A stretch of 64,000 bases of DNA from G963704535 sp963704535. Its GTDB lineage: Bacteria > Chloroflexota > Chloroflexia > Chloroflexales > Roseiflexaceae. The position numbers and the translations under genes were made by a program. Positions 37,923-47,450 of the stretch are shown piece after piece. The notes beneath the pieces were generated by a model that worked only from the letters and a program-made list of their open reading frames with translations, searched no databases and was not told the origin of the DNA. Within the stretch, counting starts at the first letter, position 1; every line of letters begins with the position of its first letter. The stretch lies in the NCBI GenBank assembly GCA_963704535.1, contig OY969916.1:10416001-10480000 (forward strand). The letters are read 5' to 3'.

Positions 37923-38873
37923 ATGGCAACGCAACCCCTTCCAATAACGATCCTGCCCGACTACCAGGACGCCGATAGCTACTCGGACGGCGCGGAGGAT
38001 CGCTTGCTGGCGATCTTTCGCGATCCCGACCCGAGCGCGGTTGAGCGGGCTGTGGCCGGCATTATCGCCGGGTCGCCTTCCTGGCCGGAGCGCGCGCATC
38101 TCTCACCACAGCGCCATCATCTGCTCGATTGGTACCCATTTGAGGGCCATGCGCGGTTGCTCGAAGTGGGCGCCGGCTGTGGGGCGATGACAGGTCTGTT
38201 TGCCCGGCGGGTCGCCCATGTCGTCGCGTTGGATACGAGCGCAAAGCGCGCCACGATCCTGGCCCATCGTCACCGGCGGCTGGCGAATGTTCAGGTGCTC
38301 GTCGGCGACCTAGCCGGCCTGGCGGCCCAACAACCGACCTTCGATTACATCGTCCTGATCGGCGTGCTGGAGTATGCCGGCAGGTATGTTACGGATGAAG
38401 GCGACAACCGCGCCCGCGATCCGTATGTGCGTATGCTGGCTCAGGCGCAACGGATGCTGGCGCGCGACGGCGTTCTGCTGCTTGCGATCGAGAATCAACT
38501 GGGCCTGAAATACGTATCTGGATATGATGAGGATCATTATGGAAGACCATTGGTAGGAATCGAGGATTACCTCGCCGATCGAGGGGTACGTACGTTCGGC
38601 CGCGGTGAGCTAGCCGAACTACTGCATGCGGTCGGTCTATCAGTGATGCGCTGGTATTATCCATTCCCTGATTACAAGCTTCCGACATCGATCTACTCCG
38701 ACGAGCAGCCGCTGGGCTCGATCGATCACATTGGTGTGATGTATCCAACGATCGACTATGCGAACCGTAGTGAGAGTTACTTCGCCGAGAGCCGCTTTGC
38801 GCGCGTTCTGGGGCGAAATGCTTTAACGCATATGTTTGCCAATTCTTTTCTTGTCGTGTGCAAGTCGATATGA
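37923..38873 (+). CDS. class I SAM-dependent methyltransferase of the glycan locus
   Basis: A 316-residue methyltransferase. Motif I is LLEVGAGCGAMTGLFARR, the acidic residue is in VVALDTS, and motif IV FDYIVLIGVLEYAG follows. The extended C-terminal part with AIENQLGLKYVSGYDEDHYG resembles methyltransferases found next to kinase-glycosyltransferase fusions in O-antigen clusters. The likely role is sugar methylation, perhaps chain capping, but this is inferred from position. Its stop overlaps the next start as ATGA. Confidence 0.85.
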   Translation: MATQPLPITILPDYQDADSYSDGAEDRLLAIFRDPDPSAVERAVAGIIAGSPSWPERAHLSPQRHHLLDWYPFEGHARLLEVGAGCGAMTGLFARRVAHVVALDTSAKRATILAHRHRRLANVQVLVGDLAGLAAQQPTFDYIVLIGVLEYAGRYVTDEGDNRARDPYVRMLAQAQRMLARDGVLLLAIENQLGLKYVSGYDEDHYGRPLVGIEDYLADRGVRTFGRGELAELLHAVGLSVMRWYYPFPDYKLPTSIYSDEQPLGSIDHIGVMYPTIDYANRSESYFAESRFARVLGRNALTHMFANSFLVVCKSI

Positions 38874-41800
38874 GAACTGTTATCTTCGCCCGCGCTCAGT
38901 ATGCGAAGCTTGCTGCTCGTCGTCTCCTGCTGACGATCGAGCTGGAGCCGGGCGGAAAATATGTGTATAAGCAGGCCGCAAGCCCGGAAGCTTGTGGTTA
39001 TCTGCTGCAAATCCTGGACAATGAGCGCAAGGTGCAGGCGTATATCGGCGAGCGGGCCGGCGTGCTTATGGGAACGCTCACCGAGGATGGGCGCCTGCGC
39101 TACCCGTTCGTGGAGTTGCCGACGATCCAAGATCCTGGTGTGTGAGTATCTCGATCAGGGTGCGATCGAGCAGGCATGGTGCGTCATTGATCAGGTCGTC
39201 ACCTGGATCCATCGGCTCGACACGCAAGAAGCCGAAGTCTGCGCTCAACCGCAGCTTGTGGAGCTGTATGGTGATACGCTGAGTATGTTCAGTGGGCCGG
39301 TACGCTGCTTAAAACTTGGGTTGCTCGATATTAACGCCGAAAATATCCTCTACGACCAGGAAACGAACCGTTATCTGCTGATCGACCACGAGATGGTGAT
39401 ACCAGGCCCACTGCCCGTCGATATCACGGTCTTTCGCTTCGTCTTCTTTACGCTGCTCCGGCTGGCCGCGCTGCTCGACATTCATGCTGATCATGTGCCG
39501 ACCCGCCCGGTGGGCAATGGGCTGTTTCGCATCCCAGTCGCCTGGGACCTGGGCCGCTGGATCGACGAGCAGCGCATCGACGCGTTTATCGCTCTGGAAG
39601 AGCGCCTTCAGGGCTATTACACCGGGCGGGTGGTGCCCTGGCCGCGGCCTTTGCCAGGCGAAGGCATCGTCAAGCCGCGACGGCAGCGCCGGAACGTGGC
39701 CGATCGGTTGCTCCGGCTTCATGTGGATGCCGAGCAGCTTTGCCAGGCGCGCGCCGAGGAGCGCCGCGCACGCCGCCAGCGCTCCGCCGACGCCCAGCGT
39801 GACCAGCAGACGATCCTGCGGCTGGAGCATGAGTTGCACGCGTTTCGCCGACAGGTGCCTCCCCCGGCTGGCCCACTCTCGGCGTTGCAGCGGGTGCGTG
39901 GCTACGTCGCCCTGGCGCGGCGAAAGATGCGGCAGCCGCTCCCCAAGATTAAGCGGCGCATCAAGCACCTGTTGGCCTGGTTCGTCGATCGCACTAGTAT
40001 TACAGCGCAAAGACGCCACAGGCATAGCACCCTGGACCCAGAGGGTACCCCGCGCGAGCGCGTATCGAAGGGTGCGGGTGGCGCTAGGCCGCATCCTTCG
40101 ATACGGCCCGCCGGCCTACTCAGGATGCTGCGTCGTATCTTTCCTAACCTAATGTTGCGCTGTAATCCTAGCCCTCCTGCGCCCGGCCCGGCAGCCGAGA
40201 TCACGGACGCCGCCCCGACCCTGGCGCTCTCGGCTGTTGCGGGCGCGCCCTGGCAGGGGCCGCTCTTCAGCATCATCCTGCCCTGTCACCTGCCGACACA
40301 CCCGCAGCGCGAGGCGATCGTCCAGTCGTTGCGGCGTCAGACCTATCAGTCGTTTGAACTTGTGCTGTGGGACGCCGAGACCGGCATGGCCTGCGCGCTC
40401 GACGCTCCCGACCAACCATGGAAGGTGGCGCGGCCCGGCGAGTTGGGGCCGACGCTGCTGGGGAAGTACGCATGGGTCGCCACGCCGGCCTTCGCGGCGC
40501 TGCCGGCCACCTTGCTTGAGGTCAACGCCATCGCGCTGGAAAGCCAGGAGCTGGACCTAACGATCAATAGCCTTGCCGCCGGAGAATCGCCGCTTACGGT
40601 CGGGCGGGCCGAGGCGCTGGGCGAGGAGCTGACCTTCTGCCTGGACCAGATCGCGCGGCGTCCACACGCGGCCCATGTCGCCGGGCGCCTGCTATCCCAT
40701 TCGCCCGCGTCCGTGGTCGCTCGTGCGTGGGGCGCGCTGCCAGCATCCAGCCGCTGGGAGACCACAACGCTAGGAAACCATCTGCTGCTGCGGGCAGCGG
40801 GCCAGGCGGGTTGGGGGCAGGTGCCGCAGACCCTCCACCCGGTCGATAGCGTCGTGCGGGCGACGGTCGCGGCTGGGGGCAAACCGCGCCTGCTGGTCGT
40901 GTTCCCGTTTATCGCTGTGGGCGGGGCCGAGAAATTGACCCTGGACGTGCTGACCCGCCTGAAGCAGCGCTTCGAGCTGCTGGTGGTCGCCCTGGAGCCG
41001 CACGATCCAACCGTCGGCTCAATGGTCGCCGAGTTTCAGGAGCTGACTCCCCACGTCTACTTGCTGCCGGAATTTCTACCGCCGCAACTGACCTTCTCGG
41101 CGCTGTGCTACCTGATCGACGGCTATCGCGTGCAGACGCTGTTTGTCGCCAATGGCGCGGGCTGGCTCTACGACGCCGCCGCGAGCCTGCGCGATCGTTT
41201 TCCACACCTGCACATGGTCAATCAAGTCTACGACCACCGCATCGGCTGGATCGATCGCTACGACAGCGCGCTGGTGCGGGTGTTCGACCGGCACATCGCG
41301 CCCAATCAAGCGATCGTCGGCGCCTACCGCGAGCGCGGCGTGCCTCCCGCCAAGATCGATCTGATCTACCACGGCACCGATCTGGCCGCGTTCGATCCCA
41401 GCCCCTACGACGCCGGGCGGATCGCCGAGCTACGGAGCGGATTCGGCCTACCTGCGGGGCCGCCGATCGTGGCGTTTCTGGCCCGCATGCACCCGCAAAA
41501 ACGGCCACTGGACTTTATTATGCTGGCGCGGCGCTTCCAGCCGGCGGATGCCTGCTTCCTGATGGTGGGCGATGGGCCGCTCAAAGCGCATCTCGACGAC
41601 CAACTGGCCCGCGCCCAGATCGCGCACCTGCATCGCCTGCCCTTCTACAAGCCCTCTATTGATGTGCTGATGGTCGCCGACGTGGTTGTCATCCCCTCGG
41701 AATACGAAGGGTTGCCGCTGGTGCTGCTCGAAGCCCAGGCGCTCGGCAAGCCGGTGGTGGCCACCGATGTCGGGGCGGTTCGCGAGGTGCTTGAGTGTAC

Positions 41801-41978
41801 CGGCGGCGGGGTGGTCGTCGCGCGGGTGGGCGACCTGGATGCGCTGGAGCGCGGCGTCCGGGCCATGCTGGCGCGCCCGCCGGATGCGGCGCAGTTGCGG
41901 GAGCGCCTCAGAGAACGCTTTGACATTGTGCAGGTAGCCGCTCGCTACGCCGACGTATTAGGGACTCTCGATTTCTAA
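38870..41978 (+). CDS. kinase-like plus GT4 glycosyltransferase fusion with a frameshift
   Basis: A roughly 1035-residue protein in two frames. The first (38870-39145) begins MRTVIFARAQYAKLAARRLL and includes a lipopolysaccharide-kinase-like N-lobe. Near 39130 the phase changes, and the downstream frame carries the catalytic loop LLDINAENILYDQ and metal loop LIDHEMV of that kinase fold. Then come a coiled coil, a 168-base element-derived linker (39999-40166) and a worn GT2-like domain (FSIILPCHLPTHPQREAI). The C-terminal GT4 domain is complete (VVFPFIAVGGAEKL, FLARMHPQKRPLDF, IPSEYEGLPLVLLEAQALG). The enzyme likely phosphorylates and glycosylates the chain terminus. The phase change must be checked. 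Confidence 0.75.
39999..40166 (+). repeat. 168-bp palindromic element inside the glycosyltransferase gene
   Basis: Perfect 12-base terminal inverted repeats ATTACAGCGCAA (39999-40010) and TTGCGCTGTAAT (40155-40166) bound the element. Its core contains CGTATCGAAGGGTGCGGG and its near-complement CATCCTTCGATACGGCCC. The length is 56 codons, so the frame is kept. A shorter copy at 59498-59653 lies in another gene and is read in the same frame. Confidence 0.85.
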
Positions 41979-41996
41979 ACGAGCCAGGCCCGTCCT

Positions 41997-42048
41997 GCGT
42001 GTTGCGTGTTGCGTCGCACCGACACACGTAACACGTGACACGTAACAC
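41997..42048. repeat. TGCGTGTTGCG / ACACGTAACACGT array
   Basis: Short units and their inverted partners fill the 70-base gap before the next glycosyltransferase, whose start codon lacks a ribosome site. Confidence 0.7.
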
Positions 42049-42050
42049 CT

Positions 42051-43106
42051 ATGCCACCATTGATATCAGTTGTCATTCCATCCTACAACCACGCCGCCTA
42101 CATCCAGGAAGCCGTCCACAGCGTGCTCGCACAGCCGGTGGATGAGCTGGAGCTGCTGGTGGTCGACGACGGCTCACGGGATGACACGCCGGCCGTGCTC
42201 CGCTCGATCGACGACCCGCGCATGCGCCTGATCGTCCAGGCGAACCAGGGCGCCCACCGGGCGCTGGATCGCGGGCTGCGCGAGGCGCGCGGCCGCTACC
42301 TGGCCATCCTGAACTCCGACGACCGCTATGCCCCCGATCGGCTCCCGGCCGCCCTGGCGCTCTTCGAGCAGATGCCGGAGCTGGCGCTGGTTGGCTCGTA
42401 CGTCGAGGTCATCGACGGGCGCGGGCGCCCGTTGGGTGTGAAGGAGGGCTACGCCAACCTGGACCCCTGGCCGGTGCCGACGCCGGAAGAAACGTTCAAG
42501 GCCGACCGCGACTTGCGTACCGCCCTGCTGCTCCAGAACTACTGGGCCAGCACGTCGAACTACGTCATGCCGCGCCAGACCTACGAGCGCTACGGCCCTT
42601 TCCGGCCACTGCGCTACACCCACGATTGGGACTTCGCCCTGCGCGTCCAGCGCGAGCAGCCGGCCTGGCTGATCCCGCGGGCGCTGCTCCACTACCGGGT
42701 CCACGCCGGCAACACCATCCGCGAGGACCGGGCGGCCATGATTTATGAGATCTGCTGGGTGCTGGCGGTACACCTGCCGCTGTACATGGAGCAGGAATGG
42801 TTCTGGCAACCGGGCGCCGAGCGGCGGGCGGCCCAGATCCAGCGCTCGATCTTCGTCTACGGCTGCGACCGGGTCTTCTGGGCCATGCTGGCCCAGATCC
42901 ACCATGGCCCGCCCGAAAGCGACGCGCGCCTGCTTGAGCCCGCCGACGCGACGCGCCGGCTGTACCTTGAAGAGATCCGGCGGATACTTTCGGAATCTGA
43001 GCCTGCCGCGCCCGCGACACCACTCTTGCCTGCGGCAGCAAGGTACCTCACCTCTTTTTTCTCGTCGATTTTTGGCCCGGCCGGGCCAAAAATCGACGAG
43101 AAATAG
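42051..43106 (+). CDS. GT2 family glycosyltransferase
   Basis: A 351-residue GT-A fold enzyme. It begins ISVVIPSYNHAAYIQEAVHS, the nucleotide-sugar Asp is in LLVVDDGSRDD, and the metal-binding Asp pair is in AILNSDDRY. The acceptor-side acidic motif is YTHDWDFALR. It is cytoplasmic and uses a UDP- or dTDP-sugar to extend the lipid-linked chain. The last 25 residues (LLPAAARYLTSFFSSIF and on) and the stop codon lie inside the hairpin element at 43028-43133, so its natural C-terminus has been replaced. No ribosome site is visible before the ATG. Confidence 0.85.
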   Translation: MPPLISVVIPSYNHAAYIQEAVHSVLAQPVDELELLVVDDGSRDDTPAVLRSIDDPRMRLIVQANQGAHRALDRGLREARGRYLAILNSDDRYAPDRLPAALALFEQMPELALVGSYVEVIDGRGRPLGVKEGYANLDPWPVPTPEETFKADRDLRTALLLQNYWASTSNYVMPRQTYERYGPFRPLRYTHDWDFALRVQREQPAWLIPRALLHYRVHAGNTIREDRAAMIYEICWVLAVHLPLYMEQEWFWQPGAERRAAQIQRSIFVYGCDRVFWAMLAQIHHGPPESDARLLEPADATRRLYLEEIRRILSESEPAAPATPLLPAAARYLTSFFSSIFGPAGPKIDEK

Positions 43107-43133
43107 AAGAAAAAGTACCACTCTGCCGAAGGC
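43028..43133. repeat. long hairpin element, copy 2 (reverse orientation)
   Basis: It matches the element at 16242-16346 in reverse. Its palindrome (43058-43103) keeps full pairing although at least three arm positions differ from copy 1. It overlaps the end of the preceding gene and supplies its stop. Confidence 0.85.
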
Positions 43134-43153
43134 TGGCACCAGGTAGCGAACCT

Positions 43154-44344
43154 ATGACACCAGCGCTGAGTATCGTGATGCCGTGCTACAACCGGGCGGC
43201 GATCCTGGGGCAGGTGCTGTGCGCCTATGAGCGCCAGGAAGGGCAAGCGCCCTTCGAGATCATCGCCATAGACGACGGCTCCGACGACGCGACCCCGGCG
43301 CTGCTGCGGGCCTACCAGCCACGCCGCTACCGATTGCGGGTGCTGGAGTTGACGCGCAACGCCGGCCCAGCCAATGCGCGCAACCAGGGCCTCGCGCTGG
43401 CGCAGGCGCCGCTAGTGATGCTGGTTGGCGACGATATTCTGCCCGCCGGGGACTTTGTGGCCCAGCACCTGGCCGCCCACCAGGAACACGCGGCGGACGT
43501 ATGGGCCGTGCTGGGCAAGACCGTCTGGCCCGACGAGCTGCCCCAGAACACCTTGATGCGACACATCGACGGCCTGGGGGCGCAGCAGTTCAGCTATTTC
43601 TATATGCGCCACGGCCAGGAGATGGACTTCCGCCACTTCTACACCAGCAATATCTCGCTCAAGCGGGCGCTGCTGCGGCAGGTGCGGCCCTGGTTCGATA
43701 CCGGCTTCCGCTATGCGGCCTATGAGGATATCGAACTGGGCTACCGGCTTGAGCGCCAGTGCGGCCTCCGCATCACCTATACCGAGCGCGCGCTGGGCTA
43801 CCACCACCACTATTACACGCTCTGGAATTTCGTCGAGCGCCAGTACCGCTGCGGCCTGATGTCGGCGGTGTTTGTGCATAAGCACCCGCACCTGCGGCGG
43901 CGCTGGCAGTTCGGGCGGCTGCGCGCATACGCGCTACTGGCGCGGCTGCCGGATGCGCGGCGGCTGCTCGACGGTCCTGCCGGCGCGCAGCTTTTGGAGA
44001 TCGAGCAACTGGCGCTGCACCTGGCCAGCTACTACGAGCAGATCGAGGTGCAGCCGCTCGATCGGCTGTACCTGGTGCTGCTTAGTTATTTTCTACGCAA
44101 GGGCATGATCGACGGCGACCTGCCGCCGGCGCTCGCCGAGGATGCGCGGCGGATGTTGCTGCTGGTGTCGCTCGGCTCCAACCTGCGCGAGATCATCGAA
44201 ACGCTCCAGGCGCGTCGGCTTCCGTGCCCGAATGATGTGTGTCTGTCGCTCCTGGCCCTGCTGCGTCGCTACGATCTGCCGTCGGTACGGTGCGTGTGGA
44301 TGATCTGGAACTCGCCGTATATGAGACGAGTGTTGCGCGCTTAG
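43154..44344 (+). CDS. GT2 family glycosyltransferase
   Basis: A 396-residue GT-A enzyme: LSIVMPCYNRAAILGQVL, IIAIDDGSDD, and the metal motif VMLVGDDILPAG, with acceptor motif YAAYEDIELGYRLER. The C-terminal 150 residues form an extra helical region. It follows the hairpin element by 20 bases and shares the transcript of the preceding glycosyltransferases. The sugar cannot be assigned. Confidence 0.85.
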   Translation: MTPALSIVMPCYNRAAILGQVLCAYERQEGQAPFEIIAIDDGSDDATPALLRAYQPRRYRLRVLELTRNAGPANARNQGLALAQAPLVMLVGDDILPAGDFVAQHLAAHQEHAADVWAVLGKTVWPDELPQNTLMRHIDGLGAQQFSYFYMRHGQEMDFRHFYTSNISLKRALLRQVRPWFDTGFRYAAYEDIELGYRLERQCGLRITYTERALGYHHHYYTLWNFVERQYRCGLMSAVFVHKHPHLRRRWQFGRLRAYALLARLPDARRLLDGPAGAQLLEIEQLALHLASYYEQIEVQPLDRLYLVLLSYFLRKGMIDGDLPPALAEDARRMLLLVSLGSNLREIIETLQARRLPCPNDVCLSLLALLRRYDLPSVRCVWMIWNSPYMRRVLRA

Positions 44345-44354
44345 ACGTGGAGAA

Positions 44355-44389
44355 AAGGGGGTTTGAGGGGGCTGCCCCCTCAATCTTCC
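44355..44389. repeat. GC-rich hairpin after the GT2 gene
   Basis: AGGGGGTTTGAGGGGGCTGC pairs imperfectly with CCCCCTCAATCTTCC, 11 bases after the stop and 100 bases before the next start. Confidence 0.6.
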
Positions 44390-44488
44390 ACCACTCACAT
44401 TTGAAGCGGATCATTTCCGGTCATCCTCTCCGGCTCCCCAACTCGCATTGTAAGGTGAAAAGCCGCCACTGTTGAATCGAGAACGTCC

Positions 44489-45691
44489 ATGAAACCAGAC
44501 GTTGCGCTCGCCTATGTACGCCGGACGAGCCAGGAGGTGAGCGGCGTTGTGCGCGGCCTCCCGCACCTCCTGGCGATGCCCACCCCACGACCTCGATCGG
44601 CGCCGCTGCGTCTACGCTTCGTCTACCGCGATCGCGGCGCGACCACGCGCTACCGCGTGCGGCACCACGTCGAGCAGGCGCTGATGGCCGGGCTGGCGGT
44701 ACGCGATGCGCCGCTTGACAGCACGGGTGATCTGTACGATCTGACCTCCTGCGATCTGCTGTACCTGCACCGCCTGCCGCTCGCGCCGGCCACGCTCGCG
44801 CTTTGCCTGGCCGCGCGCCTGCACCACCTCCCGGTGATCTTCGACGCCGACGACCTGGTGTGGGACCCGCGCGAGCGCTACTATAACTACCTGGACGCTC
44901 ACCACAGCTCGGCCAGGGTCGCGCGGCTGCTGTGGCTGACCCGTTGCACCCGCGCGCTTATGCGCTTGGCCGATGCCTTCGTCTTCTCGACGCCCTACCT
45001 GGCCCGGCTTGCGGCGCAGTCGTTTGATCAGCCGGCCTACGTCAATCGGAATGCGCTCTCGCGCGCGATGCTCGACATGTCTGCGGCTGCCTATACGCAG
45101 CGCGCCCACCCACGCGGCGAGGACTTCGTCATCGGCTACTTCTGCGGCCACCCGCACATCCACGATGAAGATATCGCCAGCATCACGCCGGCACTCTGCG
45201 CCGTGCTGGAGCGACACCCGCGCACCCGCCTGCGTATCTACGGCGAAGTCCAACTGGTGGGCGATCTGGCTCGCCTGGACTACGCCGCGCGCGTCGAGCA
45301 TCGCCCTACCGTCGATTGGCGCGAGCTGCCGCGGCATATCGCCCAAGTGGATGTCAATATCGCCCCGCTGGTCGATAACCCGCAGCGCCGAGCCAAGAGC
45401 GCGGTCAAGTACCTGGAGGCCGCCCTAGTCGGCGTCCCGACGGTCGCGAGCCGCCTCGATCCCTATCTGAACGACATCGCCCATGGCACGACCGGCCTAC
45501 TGGCGGCGACGAATGATGAGTGGGTGGGCTGCCTGACGCGCCTGAGCGAAGCGAACGAGCTACGCCACCGGCTGGGCGAGGCCGCCCGCGCGCAGGTTCT
45601 AGCCCAGCACACGACGGCGGCGCGCTGGCCCAATTTCGCGGCGATCGTCACGCAGGTGGCGGCAAACGCTAAGGCCATTGCTCCTGCGTAA
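44489..45691 (+). CDS. glycosyltransferase of GT-B fold (GT4-like)
   Basis: A 400-residue protein. RFVYRDRGATTRYRVRHHVE and PVIFDADDLVWDPRE open the N-terminal Rossmann domain; FVIGYFCGHPHIHDEDI begins the second. The donor-binding part is AKSAVKYLEAALVGVPTVAS, with GTTGLLAA near the end, typical of glycosyltransferases lacking a strict EX7E motif. It is cytoplasmic and part of the chain-building set. The start at 44489 has no strong ribosome site; GAGAAC precedes it. Confidence 0.8.
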   Translation: MKPDVALAYVRRTSQEVSGVVRGLPHLLAMPTPRPRSAPLRLRFVYRDRGATTRYRVRHHVEQALMAGLAVRDAPLDSTGDLYDLTSCDLLYLHRLPLAPATLALCLAARLHHLPVIFDADDLVWDPRERYYNYLDAHHSSARVARLLWLTRCTRALMRLADAFVFSTPYLARLAAQSFDQPAYVNRNALSRAMLDMSAAAYTQRAHPRGEDFVIGYFCGHPHIHDEDIASITPALCAVLERHPRTRLRIYGEVQLVGDLARLDYAARVEHRPTVDWRELPRHIAQVDVNIAPLVDNPQRRAKSAVKYLEAALVGVPTVASRLDPYLNDIAHGTTGLLAATNDEWVGCLTRLSEANELRHRLGEAARAQVLAQHTTAARWPNFAAIVTQVAANAKAIAPA

Positions 45692-45815
45692 GAGTGATTG
45701 GGGACTCGCGGTTTTTAAATCATCCGATCCGCGCGAGGGCGATCTGACGCATGTAGAGGGCGTTCGCCTGGGCTTGGGCGGTATCTCAGAGTAAACTGCG
45801 ACCGCGCCGGAGCCT

Positions 45816-46026
45816 GGATGTGGTTGCGTCGGCCTGGGATGTGGTTGCGTCAGCCTGGGATGTGGTTGCGTCAGCCTGGGATGTGGTTGCGTCGGCCTGG
45901 GATGTGGTTGCGTCGGCCTGGGATGTGATTGCGTCAGCCTGGGATGTGATTGCGAATGTCTAGAATGCTGTTGCGTCGGCCTGGGATGTGATTGCGTCGG
46001 CCTGGGATGTCGCTGCGTCGGCCTTG
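45816..46026 (+). repeat. 21-bp minisatellite, about nine to ten units
   Basis: The unit GTTGCGTCGGCCTGGGATGT plus G repeats from 45820 onward, with one diverged unit near 45955-45970. Read on the plus strand each unit is VASAWDV, and the differences are mostly synonymous (TCG/TCA) or conservative (Val/Ile). The frame has no start codon and ends at a TAG in the diverged unit. Confidence 0.9.
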
Positions 46027-46194
46027 GCCGCCTTTCCGTTCCGTTGCATAGCTTTCTCCTGTGCCTATCGGCGCGTATGCCGCCGGATGGAGGTCTGTCC
46101 GGCGGGCTGTTTGGATACTCACGCTATGCACCTTTGGAACGGAGGCTGGGCAACCTGGGGATGTGCGCGCTTTTGTTTCAATTTGCGAGCGGAA

Positions 46195-46243
46195 TTGTCC
46201 GTTGTCAGTTGCGGCGCACCTGGCAACGGACAACTGACAACGG
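46195..46243 (-). terminator. terminator of the minus-strand glycosyltransferase block
   Basis: CCGTTGTCAGTTG (46199-46211) pairs with CAACTGACAACGG (46231-46243). On the minus strand it lies 27 bases past the GT4 stop. Confidence 0.65.
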
Positions 46244-46269
46244 CCAAATGACCTTTTTCAGACAGTTTC

Positions 46270-47412
46270 TTAGTGACTGGCGACCTCGCCATAGACCTGC
46301 CGCAGCCGCTCGACGCACCCCGCCAGCCCGAACTCGTCCACGACGCGGGCGCGGGCGGCTTCGCCCATTGCGCGCCGCCGGGCCTGGTCGCGCAGCACGG
46401 CGGCGGCCACGCTGGCCAGCGCCGATGGGTCGCCGGGCGGTGCCATCGCTGCGGCCTGCGGCGCTAGTTCGGGCACGACACCCACCTGGGTGCCGACGAC
46501 CGCCAGCCCGCAGGCGGCTGCCTCCAGCACGGCCATGCATTGCGCCTCGTGCCGTGAGCTGAGCAGGAACAGGTCGCCGTGCCGGTAGACGAGCGGCAGC
46601 CGATCGTGGGGGACGGCACCCTGGAATCGCACCGCCGCCGTCAGCCCCAGCCGCTCGGCCAGCGTCCGCAGCTCCCCCTCCAGCGGCCCGGCGCCGACGA
46701 TCTCCAGCACAAATGGCTGTCCCAGCGCCTTCAGCTCGGCCGCCGCGTGCAGGAGCGTGGCCTGGTCCTTGACCGGCGACAGCGAGGCGACGTGAACCAG
46801 GTGGGGCGGGTCGCCGTTGGAGCGCTCCGGGCCGGGCTGGAACAGATCGAGGTCCACGCCGAGCGGCAGGCGCAGCAGCCGAGCGTGGGAGCGCAGCGGG
46901 CCATTCAACTGCGGCGCCATCAAGTCGAGCATGTAGCGCGAGCCGGCCGTCACCACGCCGGCCAGCCGCAGCGAGACCCGGGTCTTCAGCCGATCAGTCA
47001 GGGCGAGTTGGCCGCCGTAGCCGATGTCGTGCAGCCCGACCAGCTCGCCGCCCGCCAGGCTGACGATCGCCGGAACGCCCAGCGCCCGCCCGGCGAGGGC
47101 CGCTACCGCGCCGGTCTCGCCGGCCCAGAAGGCGTGCAGCACGTCGAAGGGCCGGCGCCGGTGTTCGGTCGCCAGCGTGGCCAGGCCGCGCCGCCAGACC
47201 TCGGCGCTGCGCCGCCCGCGCCGCTGCGCGCCACCGAGCGCCGTGACCTGCGCGCCGAACAGCTCGTAGCGGCCGGCCCGGTAGGGGTAGCGCAGCGCCA
47301 GCACGCGCACCTCGTCGGTCGCCGCTAGCTGCTGAACCAGGTGGCGCAACGCCGGGATACACCAGTCGTCGGCGTCGGCGCTGAACCCCGGCACGATCAC
47401 GCCCACTCTCAT
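46270..47412 (-). CDS. GT4 family glycosyltransferase
   Basis: A 380-residue GT-B enzyme from the ATG at 47412 (MRVGVIVPGFSADADDW). The acceptor-side FHxxx region is DVLHAFWAGETGAVAALAG. The donor-binding signature is HEAQCMAVLEAAACGLAVVG (an EX7E variant) after VHVASLSPVKDQATLL. A longer frame upstream to 47538 overlaps the neighbour and is not used. It is the last gene of the minus-strand block 50925-46270. Confidence 0.85.
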   Translation of the reverse strand: MRVGVIVPGFSADADDWCIPALRHLVQQLAATDEVRVLALRYPYRAGRYELFGAQVTALGGAQRRGRRSAEVWRRGLATLATEHRRRPFDVLHAFWAGETGAVAALAGRALGVPAIVSLAGGELVGLHDIGYGGQLALTDRLKTRVSLRLAGVVTAGSRYMLDLMAPQLNGPLRSHARLLRLPLGVDLDLFQPGPERSNGDPPHLVHVASLSPVKDQATLLHAAAELKALGQPFVLEIVGAGPLEGELRTLAERLGLTAAVRFQGAVPHDRLPLVYRHGDLFLLSSRHEAQCMAVLEAAACGLAVVGTQVGVVPELAPQAAAMAPPGDPSALASVAAAVLRDQARRRAMGEAARARVVDEFGLAGCVERLRQVYGEVASH

Positions 47413-47450
47413 ACTGCCGCCGGCTTTTTGATGAATGCCATAGTCATACC

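Larger units (their letters stand above)
45692..46269. other. 580-base gap containing a minisatellite and a terminator
   Basis: I see no convincing gene. The stretch holds the 21-base tandem array (45816-46026) and the terminator hairpin (46195-46243). Several open frames exist on both strands, but none has a ribosome site and plausible composition. Confidence 0.6.

Noticed and set aside
45816..46026. CRISPR-like array of short repeats
   Set aside because: The 21-base units are directly contiguous with no unique spacers and no cas genes nearby, so this is a minisatellite.
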